Assembly: GCF_030296615.1 (NCBI RefSeq)
Contig: NZ_AP027732.1
Location: 1,674,001-1,738,000, forward strand
DNA: 64,000 nt
From: Frondihabitans sucicola
Lineage (GTDB): Bacteria; Actinomycetota; Actinomycetes; Actinomycetales; Microbacteriaceae
Reading direction: 5' to 3'
This document shows positions 47,162-57,318 of this stretch, one piece after another. The first letter of the stretch is position 1; each line of letters opens with the position of its first letter. The translations under genes were made by a program, and so were the position numbers. The notes under the pieces were generated by a model that worked only from the letters and a program-made list of their open reading frames with translations, was not told where the DNA came from and did no database searches.

Positions 47162-48046
47162 CTACTTCTCGATGAGGACCGACGTGCCGAGCGGCAGCTG
47201 GTCGAGAGCGGTGATCGAGGGGCCGTCGAGGCGGACGCACCCGTGCGAGATGTTGCCGGAGTGGACGGCCTCGTAGTGGATGCCGATGAGACCGCCGTCG
47301 TGCCCGGTGTAGGGCTCGTCGGCCGCGGTCGAGTGGAGCGATGTGAGTCCGATGGGGTAGACCGTCTGGTTCTGAGCAGGATCCAGGTACCTGGCCTCCA
47401 TGTAGCCGATCACGCCGGTGGGCGTCGAGGTTCCTGAGGCGCCGACTCCCGCGGCGAAGGTCGAGACGGCCTTGCCCTTGTCGTCGACGATCGACACGGT
47501 CTGAGCACCGACCGACACGACGATGTGGCGGGTGAGCGTCTGCACCTGCGACAGGAGAGACGTGCGGATCCACGCGGCCGACTGCGCCGGTGCCGAGGGG
47601 TCCTTCGAGGGCAGGGTCTGCCGGCTCGGTGTCATGACGAGGGTCCAGTCGCCGTCCGTGCGGAGCGGGACGATGACGCTCGGCTGGCCGAGGAAGTTCT
47701 TGGCGGCGAATCGTGCGACGGGTTTCGATCGGTCGTCGCCGTAGAGCGGGGCGTCCGTCGCTATCTTGTCCACGGCCGTCGCCGGGTGGAGGTCCGAGCC
47801 CGCGGCTACGGCCACGAGGCCGGGGATCACGGCGTTGTACTTGGCCTCGGGCAGCGCTGCGATCGTGGCTGCCGCCGGTGCCGAGTAGGGCGTCGGGGTC
47901 GGTGTGGGAGTGGCCGGGGCCGAGTGGGTGGCTGCTGCTCGAGGGGTGGGGGAGTGATGGTTCAGCGTGAGCACCGCACCACCCGCGACGGCGACCACGA
48001 CGACGGCGGACGCGACGGTGATGACGAGGCGGCGGGTGACTTTCAC
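47162..48046 (-). CDS. L,D-transpeptidase (YkuD family), secreted or membrane-anchored
   Basis: 294 residues. N-terminal signal anchor (about 7-27), a Pro/Thr-rich wall spacer (about 30-60), a small beta domain, and a C-terminal YkuD domain (about 172-294) with His257 (GIHYEAVH) and the catalytic SHGCVR motif (Cys270). Such enzymes form 3-3 crosslinks in peptidoglycan or attach proteins to it. GTG start. Lies 76 nt downstream of the Ig-like secreted protein, separated from it by a terminator. Confidence 0.9.
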   Translation of the reverse strand: MKVTRRLVITVASAVVVVAVAGGAVLTLNHHSPTPRAAATHSAPATPTPTPTPYSAPAAATIAALPEAKYNAVIPGLVAVAAGSDLHPATAVDKIATDAPLYGDDRSKPVARFAAKNFLGQPSVIVPLRTDGDWTLVMTPSRQTLPSKDPSAPAQSAAWIRTSLLSQVQTLTRHIVVSVGAQTVSIVDDKGKAVSTFAAGVGASGTSTPTGVIGYMEARYLDPAQNQTVYPIGLTSLHSTAADEPYTGHDGGLIGIHYEAVHSGNISHGCVRLDGPSITALDQLPLGTSVLIEK

Positions 48047-48070
48047 AGGGCGGACCGTTCAGAGAACAGG

Positions 48071-48102
48071 ACGGACCGGCTCCCGCGAGGGAGCCGGTCC
48101 GT
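48071..48102 (-). terminator. Strong hairpin terminator
   Basis: Perfect 14-bp stem ACGGACCGGCTCCC / complement with GCGA tetraloop, directly after the stop of the Ig-like protein gene on the minus strand. Confidence 0.75.
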
Positions 48103-48122
48103 CCGTGCTGGATGGAGCAGGA

Positions 48123-49295
48123 TCAGCCACTCACCACGGGCAGCGTGCCCACGGGCCCGGCCGGGGTCGTCGTGACCGGATCGGCGACGACCACGAAGGT
48201 GCCCGTCGCGACGCGAGCGCTGCGCACGCCGGTGACGGTGACCGTGTAGGTGCCCGTGCCGGACGTCGTCGGGAGCAGGACCGCGCCGATGAAGCTTCCG
48301 GTGACCTGGTCGGCGTAGAAGTGCGCCGCGGCCTTCGGAAGAGCGATGGTGGCGCCGCTCGGGTCCTTGACCGCGATGGAGACTTCCTCGTCGGGGCTGA
48401 AGCCGGTCGCCGCGAAGGCGACGCCCTTCGTGGTCGCGGACGTGAGGGTCGACGACTTCGGGTCGGTGGTCAGCGTGACCGGGATGAGAGGAGCCGGTGC
48501 GGACGGGAACACGAAGTTCACGCCGGTGGCCGAGGTGCCGGGAACGATTGCACCGTTCTGGGTCTCGGTGACGATGGCGGTGCCATCGGTCTGGCCGGGC
48601 TCGAGAAGGCTGAAGTCCGTCGGCGTGGACCAGGTGCCGGCGGCCGTGACCGTGGTCGTGGCGGCGACGAGGTTCTGGCCGGAACGGGCTCCGTAGACGA
48701 TGGTGATCGTGGCTCCGGCGAGGCCGGTGCCGGTGAAGGTCGGCTTCGTGGAGGCGACCGGTGTCGTCGAGTTGCTCACCGGCGAGGTGATGGCGAACGG
48801 CTGGGCGGGCTTCGGAGCGACGGCCAGCGTGAACGTGGTCGTGCCGGCGGTGACGTCGGCGTCGACCGCATCGGTGTCGACGTTCTTGGCCGCGACGATC
48901 GCGGTCACCGTGGTCTGCCCCACGCTGAGCTGGTCGAACGTCTCGGCTCCGGACCAGGCGCCGCCGCCGTCGTCGGTGCTGCCGCCGAACGTGGCGTTGT
49001 GCACGCCTCCGGTGAGGTCGGTGTAGCTCACCGACGCGTAGTCGCCCGTGGGGACGTTGGTGCCGGCGAAGGCGACGACGTTGGGAGCGACCTGCGCCAC
49101 ACCCGTCGCTCCGGTCGCGGGCGTCGTGACGGTGACGACGGGCAGCGGTGCGGCATTCGCGACCCCGACGCCGATCAGGGCGGGGGCTACGGCGACGACG
49201 GCGGCGATGCCGAAGACGGCGAGTCGCGAACGGCGAGCAGGATGCCCGCGTCCCTCCTCGGTCGTCGTCGATCGGAAGAGGGCATGAGGCGTCAT
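48123..49295 (-). CDS. Secreted Ig-like beta-domain protein
   Basis: 390 residues with a signal peptide (positively charged start, hydrophobic core VFGIAAVVAVAPALIGVGV, cleavage near ANAAP). The rest is three or four Thr/Val/Ala-rich beta domains of bacterial Ig-like type (VTVTTPATGATGVAQVAPN; PFAITSPVSNSTTPVASTKP; VTLTTDPKSSTLTSATTKG). No LPXTG or membrane anchor, so it is released or bound to the wall non-covalently. AGGAG 6 nt before the ATG. Divergent from the ferritin-like gene. Confidence 0.75.
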   Translation of the reverse strand: MTPHALFRSTTTEEGRGHPARRSRLAVFGIAAVVAVAPALIGVGVANAAPLPVVTVTTPATGATGVAQVAPNVVAFAGTNVPTGDYASVSYTDLTGGVHNATFGGSTDDGGGAWSGAETFDQLSVGQTTVTAIVAAKNVDTDAVDADVTAGTTTFTLAVAPKPAQPFAITSPVSNSTTPVASTKPTFTGTGLAGATITIVYGARSGQNLVAATTTVTAAGTWSTPTDFSLLEPGQTDGTAIVTETQNGAIVPGTSATGVNFVFPSAPAPLIPVTLTTDPKSSTLTSATTKGVAFAATGFSPDEEVSIAVKDPSGATIALPKAAAHFYADQVTGSFIGAVLLPTTSGTGTYTVTVTGVRSARVATGTFVVVADPVTTTPAGPVGTLPVVSG

Positions 49296-49542
49296 TGGAT
49301 CTCCTGAGTCAGGAAGAGTCGGAGATCCTGGCGAGAACTCCCAAGATGCTTTCTAACACGCCGCGGTCCGATCGCGAAGAGAAATCTTGCAGCGCATGAC
49401 GTTTTGCGGCTACTGCAGAATGGGGGCTATCTCTGAACGGGCTGCTCACCTAGGGTCGCACTCAGCGCGACTCTTCGCGCGGCGAGGGAATTCAGTTCTG
49501 GGTCTGACCCCTCTCACGGCCCAACGACTGGAGCAACCTTCA

Positions 49543-50474
49543 ATGTTCGAAGACAAGTTCATCACCAGCGCCATCGCGAGAAGTGCCGAGAAAGGCGTCG
49601 ACCGCCGCAAACTTCTCGGAATGGTCGGTCTCGCCGGAGCCGGCGTCGCTGCCGCCTCCTCGCGGCCGCCGCTCCCGCCATGGCGGCTACGGCATCACCT
49701 CCGAGCGACGCGTCGATCCTGAACTTCGCTCTCAACCTCGAATACCTCGAAGCGGAGTTCTACCTCCGCGCCGTCACGGGCGTCGGCCTTCCCGCCAACA
49801 TGGTGGGCGGCGTCGGAACCGTCGGTGGTGTGACGGGCGGCAAGAAGGTCACCTTCGCCACGCCGAGCATCCAGAAGTACGCGGTGGAGATCGCCGCCGA
49901 CGAGAAAGCCCACGTCGCATTCCTGCGCACCGCACTCGGCAGCGCAGCCGTCTCGCGTCCGGCCATCTCCCTCGACGCCAGCTTCACAGCGGCCGCGACC
50001 GCTGCCGGTCTCATCAAGCCGGGTCAGACTTTCGACGCGTTCGCCGACGAGACCAGCTTCCTCTTCGCGGCGTTCATCTTCGAAGACGTCGGGGTCACGG
50101 CCTACAAGGGCGCTGCAGGGCTCATCGCCAACAAGACCTACCTGGATGCGGCCGCCGGACTCCTGTCGGTCGAGGCGTATCACGCGGGCATCGTGCGCAC
50201 GACGCTCTATGCCAAGGGTGTCGACACCTCGAGCATCTACGCCAGCATCCAGAAGATCTCGGACGCCCGCGACAGCCTCGACGGGTCCACCGATCTCGAC
50301 CAGGGCATCGGCACCGCGTCCGTGGCGAACCTCGTGCCGACGAACGCCAGCGGCCTCACCTACAGCCGCACCCCCGGCCAGGTCCTGAACATCGCCTACC
50401 TGAACCCCGGCGCCGTCGCCAAGGGCGGGTTCTACCCGAACGGTGTGAACGGCTCCATCAACACCAGCGCCTGA
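49543..50474 (+). CDS. Tat-exported ferritin-like (DUF/ferritin_2) protein (frameshifted in this sequence)
   Basis: 310 residues after repair. Tat-type signal [20 protein letters not shown] with an alanine-rich cleavage region (PAMAA), then a four-helix ferritin-like domain: [37 protein letters not shown] and [15 protein letters not shown], where Glu and His could hold metals. The break at the CC pair 49658-49659 lies inside the signal peptide; one C restores [11 protein letters not shown]. Exported ferritin-like proteins of this type are often stress- or desiccation-linked in actinobacteria, but the role is unproven. Confidence 0.82.
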
Positions 50475-50487
50475 CCGCGGGCGCGTG

Positions 50488-50523
50488 GCGGCGACACGGG
50501 CTCGAAGGAGACCGTGTCGCCGC
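50488..50523 (+). terminator. 12-bp hairpin after the ferritin-like gene
   Basis: GCGGCGACACGG (50488-50499) and its complement at 50512-50523 with a 12-nt loop, 14 nt beyond the stop codon; also faces the convergent hydrolase gene. Confidence 0.65.
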
Positions 50524-50603
50524 TTCGGCGTGCCGTCACCGCCTGGTGCGCGCGGCGTGCGCGCCGTTCACGGGAGCACACGCGGCGCGCGACATTCGGA
50601 ATC

Positions 50604-51328
50604 TCAGACGGGATCGGCCTGCAGGACGTCCCGGAGCACTTCGGCGAGACCGCGCGGATCCTCCTGGTGGAGGTCGTGGCCCCCGCCGGGGATGACCCGG
50701 ACGTCCCAGCCCTGCTGCCGGAGGGCCGCCGCGAAGGCAGGTGGCGTCGCGATGCTGGGATCGGCGAGCACGATGGTGGACGGCACGCTCGGGGGCTCGC
50801 CGGGAACGGCTTCGCGGCGGCGGATTTCACGACGTCTCGCACCGACGAGGTGTCCCACTTGGCCCACATCGCGCGGATCCGCGCCATCATGTCCGGCGGC
50901 GAGCCCTTCGGGGGCATGCCGAAGCGGTGCAGGATCACGTCGGGGAGCTTCGGCTGGATCGGACCGAGCAACCGGAGCAGCAGCAGCTCCCTGCGCTCGA
51001 AACTGAAGGCGGGGTCGATCCCGATGAACCGCTTCGGCTTCAGCTGGGCGGATGCCCACGCACCGGTGAGTCCTCCGAGGGACTGCCCGATGAGCAGATC
51101 GAGTCCCTGGGGGAGCGTGTCCACCAGGTCGCCGACGAACTCGTCGATCCGATAGCTGTCGGCCCGGGGGCTGTCGCCGTGGCCGCGCAGATCCACCACC
51201 GTGAGCGTCAGGTCGTGCTCGAGCAGGTAGGGGATGAACTCGCGCCAGGCGTCGCCGCTCATCGACGCGCCGTGCACGAGGGCTGCCGTCCGCGATCCGG
51301 AACCGACGGTGCGCGTGGTGAGCTTCAT
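50604..51328 (-). CDS. Alpha/beta hydrolase (second of pair; frameshifted)
   Basis: 241 residues after repair. AALVHGASMSGDAWREF (oxyanion region), VVDLRGHGDSPRADSY, nucleophile GQSLGGL (Ser83), VLADPSIATPP (acid-bearing strand) and VIPGGGHDLHQED (His). The break is the run of five G at 50791-50795 (six needed). ATG at 51328 overlaps the upstream hydrolase stop (ATGA). Esterase, lactonase or haloalkane-type activity; substrate not predictable. Confidence 0.85.
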
Positions 51329-52179
51329 CGGACCGCCTCCTTCGGGATCGACTCCGGCGCGCCGATTCGCCCGGCGTTGGCGACGATGTCCGCCACGATC
51401 TCGCGGAAGAGGGCAGCGGGGACCTCGTGCCCCATTCCCGGGAAGACTCGGAGCGAGGATCCTGCGATCCGATCGTGGAGATCCTGAGACGCCGCCGGAT
51501 CGATGAGCTGGTCGCTGTCTCCCACGAGGATCGCGGTGGGTGCGGTGATCGTCCGGACGAGATCGCCCCGCTCTCGCGAGTGCAGGACCGCGTCGGTCTG
51601 ACGCTGCAGGCCGGACTGGCGGGGGTCTCGGTCGAAGGCATGACCGCCGAGTTCGCGGAGCCACGCGATGTCCTGCGGGTAGTCGCGCGATCGGCACAGG
51701 TACTCGTTCGAGAGGTACGCCTCGATGAACGCTGCGCGGTCGGTCGGAATGACGACCGCCTCGGATCGTTCGATGGCTCGGCTCAGAATGAAGCTCGGCG
51801 ACGCGCTCGTGTACAGCAGGTCGAGCGTCAGGATCTTCTCCGGGTGGCCCGCTGCGAGTTCCTGAGCGATCATGCCGCCCATGGACTGGCCGACGATGTG
51901 GGCGGCGGGGATGCCGAGGGCGTCCAGGAGTCCGGCCGTGTCGTCGGCCATGTCGGTGAGGGTGTAGTCGACACCCTCGAATTTCTGGGATTCGCCGGCG
52001 TCGCGGTTGTCGAAGCGGACGACGTGGAATCCGGCCTCGGCGAGCTGGCGGCAGAACTCCGGCGTCCACCCGATCATCTGTGCGCCGAGCCCCTGGATGA
52101 GGAGCAGGGGTGGGCGGGTGGCATCGCCGATCGACTCGTAGAACAGGTCCGTACCGCTGGTGGTCGTGATGAGGGGCAT
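51325..52179 (-). CDS. Alpha/beta hydrolase (first of pair)
   Basis: 284 residues. LLLIQGLGAQMIGWTPEF, VVRFDNRDAGESQKFEGV, nucleophile GQSMGGMIAQEL (Ser99), ILVGDSDQLIDP (Asp) and FPGMGHEVP (His) give a full catalytic triad. The FDNRD..GES motif is typical of the aclacinomycin-methylesterase/lipase-like group. Between the MFS carrier (24 nt upstream) and a second hydrolase; the three form a LacI-linked catabolic unit for an ester or lactone. Confidence 0.88.
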   Translation of the reverse strand: MPLITTTSGTDLFYESIGDATRPPLLLIQGLGAQMIGWTPEFCRQLAEAGFHVVRFDNRDAGESQKFEGVDYTLTDMADDTAGLLDALGIPAAHIVGQSMGGMIAQELAAGHPEKILTLDLLYTSASPSFILSRAIERSEAVVIPTDRAAFIEAYLSNEYLCRSRDYPQDIAWLRELGGHAFDRDPRQSGLQRQTDAVLHSRERGDLVRTITAPTAILVGDSDQLIDPAASQDLHDRIAGSSLRVFPGMGHEVPAALFREIVADIVANAGRIGAPESIPKEAVR

Positions 52180-52203
52180 GGGTGTTGCCTTTCCTGGTGG
52201 GTT

Positions 52204-53487
52204 TCAGCGGACCTTGCGGATGAAGAAGACGACGACGCCGGAGATGAGGGCGCAGATCGCACCGAACACGTAGAGCGCGGCGTATCCGCCTGCGAAGGTG
52301 ATGAGGAGTCCGGCGACCGCACCGGAGAGGATGGTCGGGAGTCCGGTCGCCACGTTGAGGATGCCGAGGTCGCGGCCTTCGCTCAGCTTGTCGGGCAGTA
52401 CCAGTGACATCAGCGCCAGGTCGACGGCGAAGTAGGTGCCGATGAAGATCCCGGCGAACAGGGCGAAGACGAGGATGCCCGTCCAGGTCGGGCTGATGAT
52501 CGGGATGAACATCGTGACGGCGAGGCCGACCGCCGCGATCCCGACGAACAGCTTGCGACGCTGGAGCTTGTCGGAGAGCCAGCCGCCGAAGGTCGCGATC
52601 GCGACCCAGCCGATGACCAGGACGACGTCGACGATCGTGACCGCTCCGGTCACGGAGTGCCCCGGAAGGTTCTCGGTGCCGATGTAGTCGCTCAGCGTGA
52701 AATAGAGGAAGCCGGTGGCCGTCGCGTACGACAGTGAGAGGAAGAAGCGGCTGATGAATGCGAGGCGGAAATCGTGGTCGGCGAACGCGTGCAGGAAGTG
52801 GCCCACGGACGCGATCCAGGTGCCGCTCTCTCGTTTCGGCTGCGGTGGGAGATCGACGCTCGATTCCTCGCGGATCCCGAACACGAGCAGCAGCGCCGTC
52901 ACGGCGACCACCAGCGCGATGATCACGTAGCCCCAGAACGGGCCCGCTGCGCCGGCGACGGCGACGCCGACGAGCAGGCCGATGGGTGTCGCCAGGCCGA
53001 TGATGGAAGCCGCCAGGCCTCGTCGCGCCTCGGGCACCCGGTCGGGTAGCAGCGCTGTCACCGCGCCCTGGTACATGTTCGAGGTGAGCCAGAGCGCCGT
53101 GTAGAGCACGGCGAGCAGGACGAGGTTGCCGGAGTAGCCCATCGCGATCATGAGCACGCTGGAGACGACGCCGGTACCGAGGATCCACGGGGTGCGGCGA
53201 CCGAATCGAGAGCGCGTGCGGTCGGACAGCGCCCCGCCGAGCGGGATGCCGATCATCGAGGTGATGGCGACGAACGTGGTCATGAGGGCGAGGACGCCGA
53301 CCTTGTGCGCCGGGTCGAGCTGTGCGACCTGACTGGGGATGAGGATCTGCTGGATCCCCTGGAAGAGGGCGATCAGTCCCAGGGTGGCCGGGAAGATGAA
53401 GGTGAGGAGTCGCCCGACACTCGGCGGCTTCTCCGACGCGACCGCCTCTTCGACGGTGGTGACGATCAGTGGATCAGGATTTGTCAT
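52204..53487 (-). CDS. MFS transporter (SLC45/GPH-like)
   Basis: 427 residues, twelve predicted helices. GALSDRTRSRFGRRTPWILGTG between helices 2 and 3 is the MFS signature with the basic cluster of the GPH/SLC45-like sugar carriers; WLSDKLQRRKLFVG repeats it in the second half. GGAGG before ATG 53487. First gene of the unit with two alpha/beta hydrolases, divergent from a LacI gene, so probably imports the esterified or glycosidic substrate. Confidence 0.87.
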   Translation of the reverse strand: MTNPDPLIVTTVEEAVASEKPPSVGRLLTFIFPATLGLIALFQGIQQILIPSQVAQLDPAHKVGVLALMTTFVAITSMIGIPLGGALSDRTRSRFGRRTPWILGTGVVSSVLMIAMGYSGNLVLLAVLYTALWLTSNMYQGAVTALLPDRVPEARRGLAASIIGLATPIGLLVGVAVAGAAGPFWGYVIIALVVAVTALLLVFGIREESSVDLPPQPKRESGTWIASVGHFLHAFADHDFRLAFISRFFLSLSYATATGFLYFTLSDYIGTENLPGHSVTGAVTIVDVVLVIGWVAIATFGGWLSDKLQRRKLFVGIAAVGLAVTMFIPIISPTWTGILVFALFAGIFIGTYFAVDLALMSLVLPDKLSEGRDLGILNVATGLPTILSGAVAGLLITFAGGYAALYVFGAICALISGVVVFFIRKVR

Positions 53488-53568
53488 GGTTCCTCCGTTG
53501 GAACCTCGGGCCGGAGCATCACCGGGCACTGGCCGCGCCGTCGTCGCTCTGCAAGCCTAGAGTGGTCA

Positions 53569-53582
53569 CTAACTCGTATTAG
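53569..53582. promoter_or_regulatory. Candidate LacI-type operator between MFS and LacI genes
   Basis: CTAACTCGTATTAG, an imperfect 14-bp dyad with central CG, lies 80-95 bp from the MFS start and about 60 bp from the LacI start in the A/T-richest part of the divergent gap. Weaker than the other two operators of the window. Confidence 0.35.
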
Positions 53583-53639
53583 ATTGTCTGAACATAGGCC
53601 CGGTCGAGGTCGAACGCAAGAGCGTGGAAGGATTTGCTC

Positions 53640-54626
53640 ATGAAGCGAGCCACCAGTGTCGACGTCGCACGAGAGGCCGGCGTCTCGCAGACGACGGTGA
53701 GCTTCGTGCTGAACGGCCGCTCCGACATGGGCATCTCGGAGTCGACCCGCTCGCAGGTCCTGAGTGTCGCCAAGCGTCTCGGCTACGTTCCGTCGGCGAG
53801 CGCCCGCTCGCTCAAGCGGGGGCGAAGCAACATCGTGCTCTGCGCCCTCCCCACGCTGCCCGTGGCGCGGGCCCTCGAAGAGCTGAAAGAAGATCTCAGC
53901 CTGCAGTTGGGCGAGGCGGGCTACGCCTGCGTGTTCGTGTACAGCGGCGCCGTGACCACACCGCTCGCCGACCTTCTGCAGTTCCTTCAGCCCGATGCCG
54001 TCCTCGCCGTCGGAGACCTGACCGAGGCGGATCGACAGGCTCTGGGCCTGTCTGCCGTTCCGTTCATCGACGGGATCCTGAGCCCGAGGGGCCCGGAGGC
54101 GACCGCGTTCCGGCAGGAGGCGATCGGCGATCTCCAGGTCACCAGGCTCGTCGCATCGGGGCGTGATCGCATCGGGTACGCGGGCCTCTCCGATCCCGTG
54201 GAGGAGCGCTTCTACCTCCCGCGTCTCGACGGAGCCCGCAAGGCGTGCGAACGCCTCGGCATCGCCCCGCCCGTCGTGGCGACGCTCGAGTACACGCGCG
54301 AGAGCGCGCAGTCCGCGCTCGCCGTGTGGACGGCCGGCGACACCCGGGTCAACGGAATCGCGGCCTTCAACGATCTCGCCGCCCTGGCCATCCTCGCTGC
54401 CTGTCGTGTCGCGGGCGTGCGGGTGCCCGGCGACGTGGCCCTGATCGGCGTGGACGATCTCGAACTCGCGGCCCTCACCTCGCCGGCCCTGTCGACCATT
54501 CGGATCGACGTCGCCGCCGCGACAGCGACGATCGTCGCGGCGACCCTCGACCTCCTCGGCGCCTCGAGCGCACCTCCCGAGCAGCCCCCGTCGACCATTC
54601 GATTCGTGCAGCGCGAGAGCTCCTGA
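53640..54626 (+). CDS. LacI-family regulator of the MFS/hydrolase unit
   Basis: 328 residues from ATG 53640 with GGAAGGA upstream. Helix-turn-helix TSVDVAREAGVSQTTVSFVLNGR, hinge SASARSLKRG, sensor domain ending IGVDDLELAALTSPALSTIRID. Divergent from the MFS-hydrolase-hydrolase operon, so the likely local repressor. Convergent with another LacI gene 30 nt away. Confidence 0.9.
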   Translation: MKRATSVDVAREAGVSQTTVSFVLNGRSDMGISESTRSQVLSVAKRLGYVPSASARSLKRGRSNIVLCALPTLPVARALEELKEDLSLQLGEAGYACVFVYSGAVTTPLADLLQFLQPDAVLAVGDLTEADRQALGLSAVPFIDGILSPRGPEATAFRQEAIGDLQVTRLVASGRDRIGYAGLSDPVEERFYLPRLDGARKACERLGIAPPVVATLEYTRESAQSALAVWTAGDTRVNGIAAFNDLAALAILAACRVAGVRVPGDVALIGVDDLELAALTSPALSTIRIDVAAATATIVAATLDLLGASSAPPEQPPSTIRFVQRESS

Positions 54627-54656
54627 CCACCCGATCGAACGCGACCGCGAGCCTCG

Positions 54657-55673
54657 TCAGGTCGACGCGCGAACGACGACGACCGGCGCCGGCGTGCCGA
54701 CGACGACGTCGCTCGGCGTCCCGCCGGCCAAAAGCGTGCGGACGGCCGTGGCCCCGAGTTCGCGGAGAGGCAGCGCGACGGTCGTGAGAGTCGGGGCGAG
54801 GTAGTCGGCGAACCACGCGTCGTGGATGGCGGCCACCGCGAGGTCGTCCGGCACTTTCACCGCCAGGGAGGTGGCTTCGGACAGGGCGCCGAGGCCGATC
54901 AGGGTGTTGCCGGCGATGACGGCTGTCGGCGGACGGGACTGCGCCAGGGCCTCGTGGACGCCCGCAGCACCCGTGGCCGCGGTCCAGTCGCCGTAGAACA
55001 CGAAGGCGTCGTCATCGACGCCGGCTTCGTCGAGCGCCGCGCGGAACCCCGCGAGGCGCAGGTGGGACGTGGACGAGTCGCGGGGACCCGAGAGGAATCC
55101 GATCCTGCGGTGCCCTCGCACCAGGAGGTGCTCGGTCAGAAGCCGCGCGGCACCGACCTCGTCGGCGTAGACGCCGCTGACGTCCACCGCGGAATCGTGC
55201 ATGGGTGCGTTGAAGACCACGGTGGGCACATGGGCTGCCACGTCGCCGATCCGCTTGTCGAAGTCGGAGTGTCCGGCCTGGATCAGGATGCCGTCGACGC
55301 GCCGTGCCTCGACCAGGGCTCGGAACGTCGCCGGATTCGTCATGAGTTCGTCGGCGTCGCCGAGCAGCAGGAAGTAGCCGTTCTTCTCCGCCTCGGCTCG
55401 TGCCCCCGCGAGGACCTCGACGTAGATCGGGCTGCTCAGGTCGTGCACCACCAATCCCAGCAGGCCGGTCCGGCTCTCACGCAGCTGGCGCGCAGCGGCG
55501 TTGGCGACGTACCCGAGAGCGGCGGCGGCGTCGACGATCCGCTTCTTCGTCTCGGGCGCGGCACGGGCGCTCGTGTCGCCGTTCAGCACGCGCGACACCA
55601 GGGCCGGCGAGACCCGAGCAGCCGACGCGACATCGGCCAGGCGCGCCGAGCGCGGTGCCGGGTCTGCTGCCAT
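54657..55673 (-). CDS. LacI-family regulator at the end of the second MFS cluster
   Basis: 338 residues. Helix-turn-helix ARLADVASAARVSPALVSRVLNGD, hinge NAAARQLRESRTG, sensor domain with GILIQAGHSDFDKRI and AAIHDAWFADYLAPTLTTV. Starts 5 nt after the repaired MFS stop, so it is the last gene of the operon that starts behind the palindrome at 58280. Probably represses that operon by feedback. Confidence 0.9.
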   Translation of the reverse strand: MAADPAPRSARLADVASAARVSPALVSRVLNGDTSARAAPETKKRIVDAAAALGYVANAAARQLRESRTGLLGLVVHDLSSPIYVEVLAGARAEAEKNGYFLLLGDADELMTNPATFRALVEARRVDGILIQAGHSDFDKRIGDVAAHVPTVVFNAPMHDSAVDVSGVYADEVGAARLLTEHLLVRGHRRIGFLSGPRDSSTSHLRLAGFRAALDEAGVDDDAFVFYGDWTAATGAAGVHEALAQSRPPTAVIAGNTLIGLGALSEATSLAVKVPDDLAVAAIHDAWFADYLAPTLTTVALPLRELGATAVRTLLAGGTPSDVVVGTPAPVVVVRAST

Positions 55674-55678
55674 GCCCC

Positions 55679-56976
55679 CTACTCTGCCAGCGAGGGGCCT
55701 CCTCCGTGACAGTGGCCGAACCGCGGGTCTCGGGCAGGAAGAACATTCCGACGGCCGCGAGCAGCATGAGCACGACGCAGTAGAGGGCCACCAGCCAGCT
55801 TGCTCCGCCTGCCGCCGCTGTCAGGGCGGTGGCGATGAGCGGAAGGGTCCCACCGACGACGGCCCCGGGGATCTCGCGCGAGAACGTGACACCCGTGTAA
55901 CGGAGCCGGACATCGAACAACTCGGACATGAACCCCGATTGCGCCGCCAGCATGGCGTCGTTGCAGAAGGTGAAGATCATGACCAGCGCGACCCAGATCA
56001 GGATGGGCGTGCCGGTATCGAGCAGGAAGAAGAACGGATAGGCCAGGATCACGGCGCCGATCGCCCCGGCGAGGAAGACCGGCCGGCGACCGTACCGGTC
56101 GGAGAGCCAGCCTGCGGTGGGGATGGTGACGAACTTGAGGGCGTTGCCGATGATGATGCCGGTCAATCCGATCCACGCCGGTGCGTGAACGGAGGTGGCG
56201 AGATAGGTGAGGGCGTAGACCGAGGGCAGGTAGCTGGCCACGTTCGGACCGATGCTGGCGAGCATCGCGAAGGGCACCCGGGAGCGAGCGCTCCGGAAAA
56301 GCTCCGTGAACGGCACGCGGGGGATCCGCTCCGCCTTCTGCGCGCGCACGAACTCCGGGCTCTCCGTGACCCTGAGCCGGATCACGACTCCGGCGATTCC
56401 GACGAAGATGCTGATCAGAAACGGGATGCGCCATCCCCAGACGAGGAATTGCGACCCCGTGCTCCCGGTGACGACGGCGAAGACGATCGTCGCGAGGAGC
56501 GAGCCCGCCGCGTTGCCGACGGCGGGGATGCTGGCGTTGAGACCCCGCGCTTTGTTGCGCGCGTGCTCGGCCGCGAGCAGGGTCGCCCCGGCGTATTCGC
56601 CGCCAGCACCGAACCCTTGGAACACTCGCAGCACGATCAGGAGCACGGGAGCGGCGATCCCGATCGTCGCGTAGCCGGGCAGACAGCCGATCAGCGTTGA
56701 TGAGATCGCCATCAGGATCAGCGTCAGGAACAGCATCCGCCGTCGGCCGAACCGGTCGCCGAGATTGCCGATGATCACCCCGCCGATCGGTCGAGCGAAG
56801 AAGCCGACGGCGAACGTGGCGAACGACGCGAGCGTCGCGGACACGGCGTTGCCCGTGGGAAAGAACACGGTCGGGAGCACGAGGGCTGCGGCCGTGGAGT
56901 AGAGCGTGAAGTCGTACCATTCGAGAGCCGTTCCGACCGCCGAAGCGATCGTCGGCCGGGTGATGTGCAGCGCCAT
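55679..56976 (-). CDS. MFS transporter (metabolite:H+ symporter type; 3' frameshift)
   Basis: 432 residues after repair, twelve helices. TALEWYDFTLYSTAAALVLP at the start, GNLGDRFGRRRMLF after helix 2 and GLGAGGEYAGATLLAAEHA-type QGFGAGGEYAGATLLAAEHA (20 residues) are typical of the SHS/MHS subfamily (KgtP/ShiA-like organic-acid or osmolyte symporters). The break is the GGGG run at 55694-55697; one more G gives the end EEAPSLAE and a TAG at 55679. Second-to-last gene of the operon. Confidence 0.88.
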
Positions 56977-56982
56977 CGACTG

Positions 56983-57318
56983 CTATCCCTTCAATGCGAG
57001 GCGCACGGTGAGCGTTGCGCCGTTGGTGGTCCCGCCGGCGACCGTGCCGGCGAGTCGGAGGAAGCCTCCGAAGTGAGTGACGCGCACGAAGCCGGATGCC
57101 GGGCCTCTCAGCGTCAGGACCGATCCCTCGTCGAGCCACCGGATGCCGTCCGCGCTCAGTTGAACGCCCAGAGACACCTGCGCGCTCTCGTCGGTGCCGG
57201 TCTCCGCGGTGACGAAGAAGATCGCCTCATCGGCCCAGCCGCATTCGTACGGGAAGGTTTCGACGGTCTCGACGAACGGCTGCCGGAGATCGGTGACGGA
57301 GGTGTGGAACATCCTCAT
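56983..57318 (-). CDS. 111-residue beta-rich protein of unknown function
   Basis: No signal peptide. Beta-rich sequence: MRMFHTSVTDLRQPFVETVE, YECGWADEAIFFVTAETG, VQLSADGIRWLDEGSVLTL, FGGFLRLAGTVAGG. ATG overlaps the stop of the larger upstream gene (ATGA), showing translational coupling. No family recognised with confidence; seems to be an accessory subunit of the upstream protein. Confidence 0.65.
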   Translation of the reverse strand: MRMFHTSVTDLRQPFVETVETFPYECGWADEAIFFVTAETGTDESAQVSLGVQLSADGIRWLDEGSVLTLRGPASGFVRVTHFGGFLRLAGTVAGGTTNGATLTVRLALKG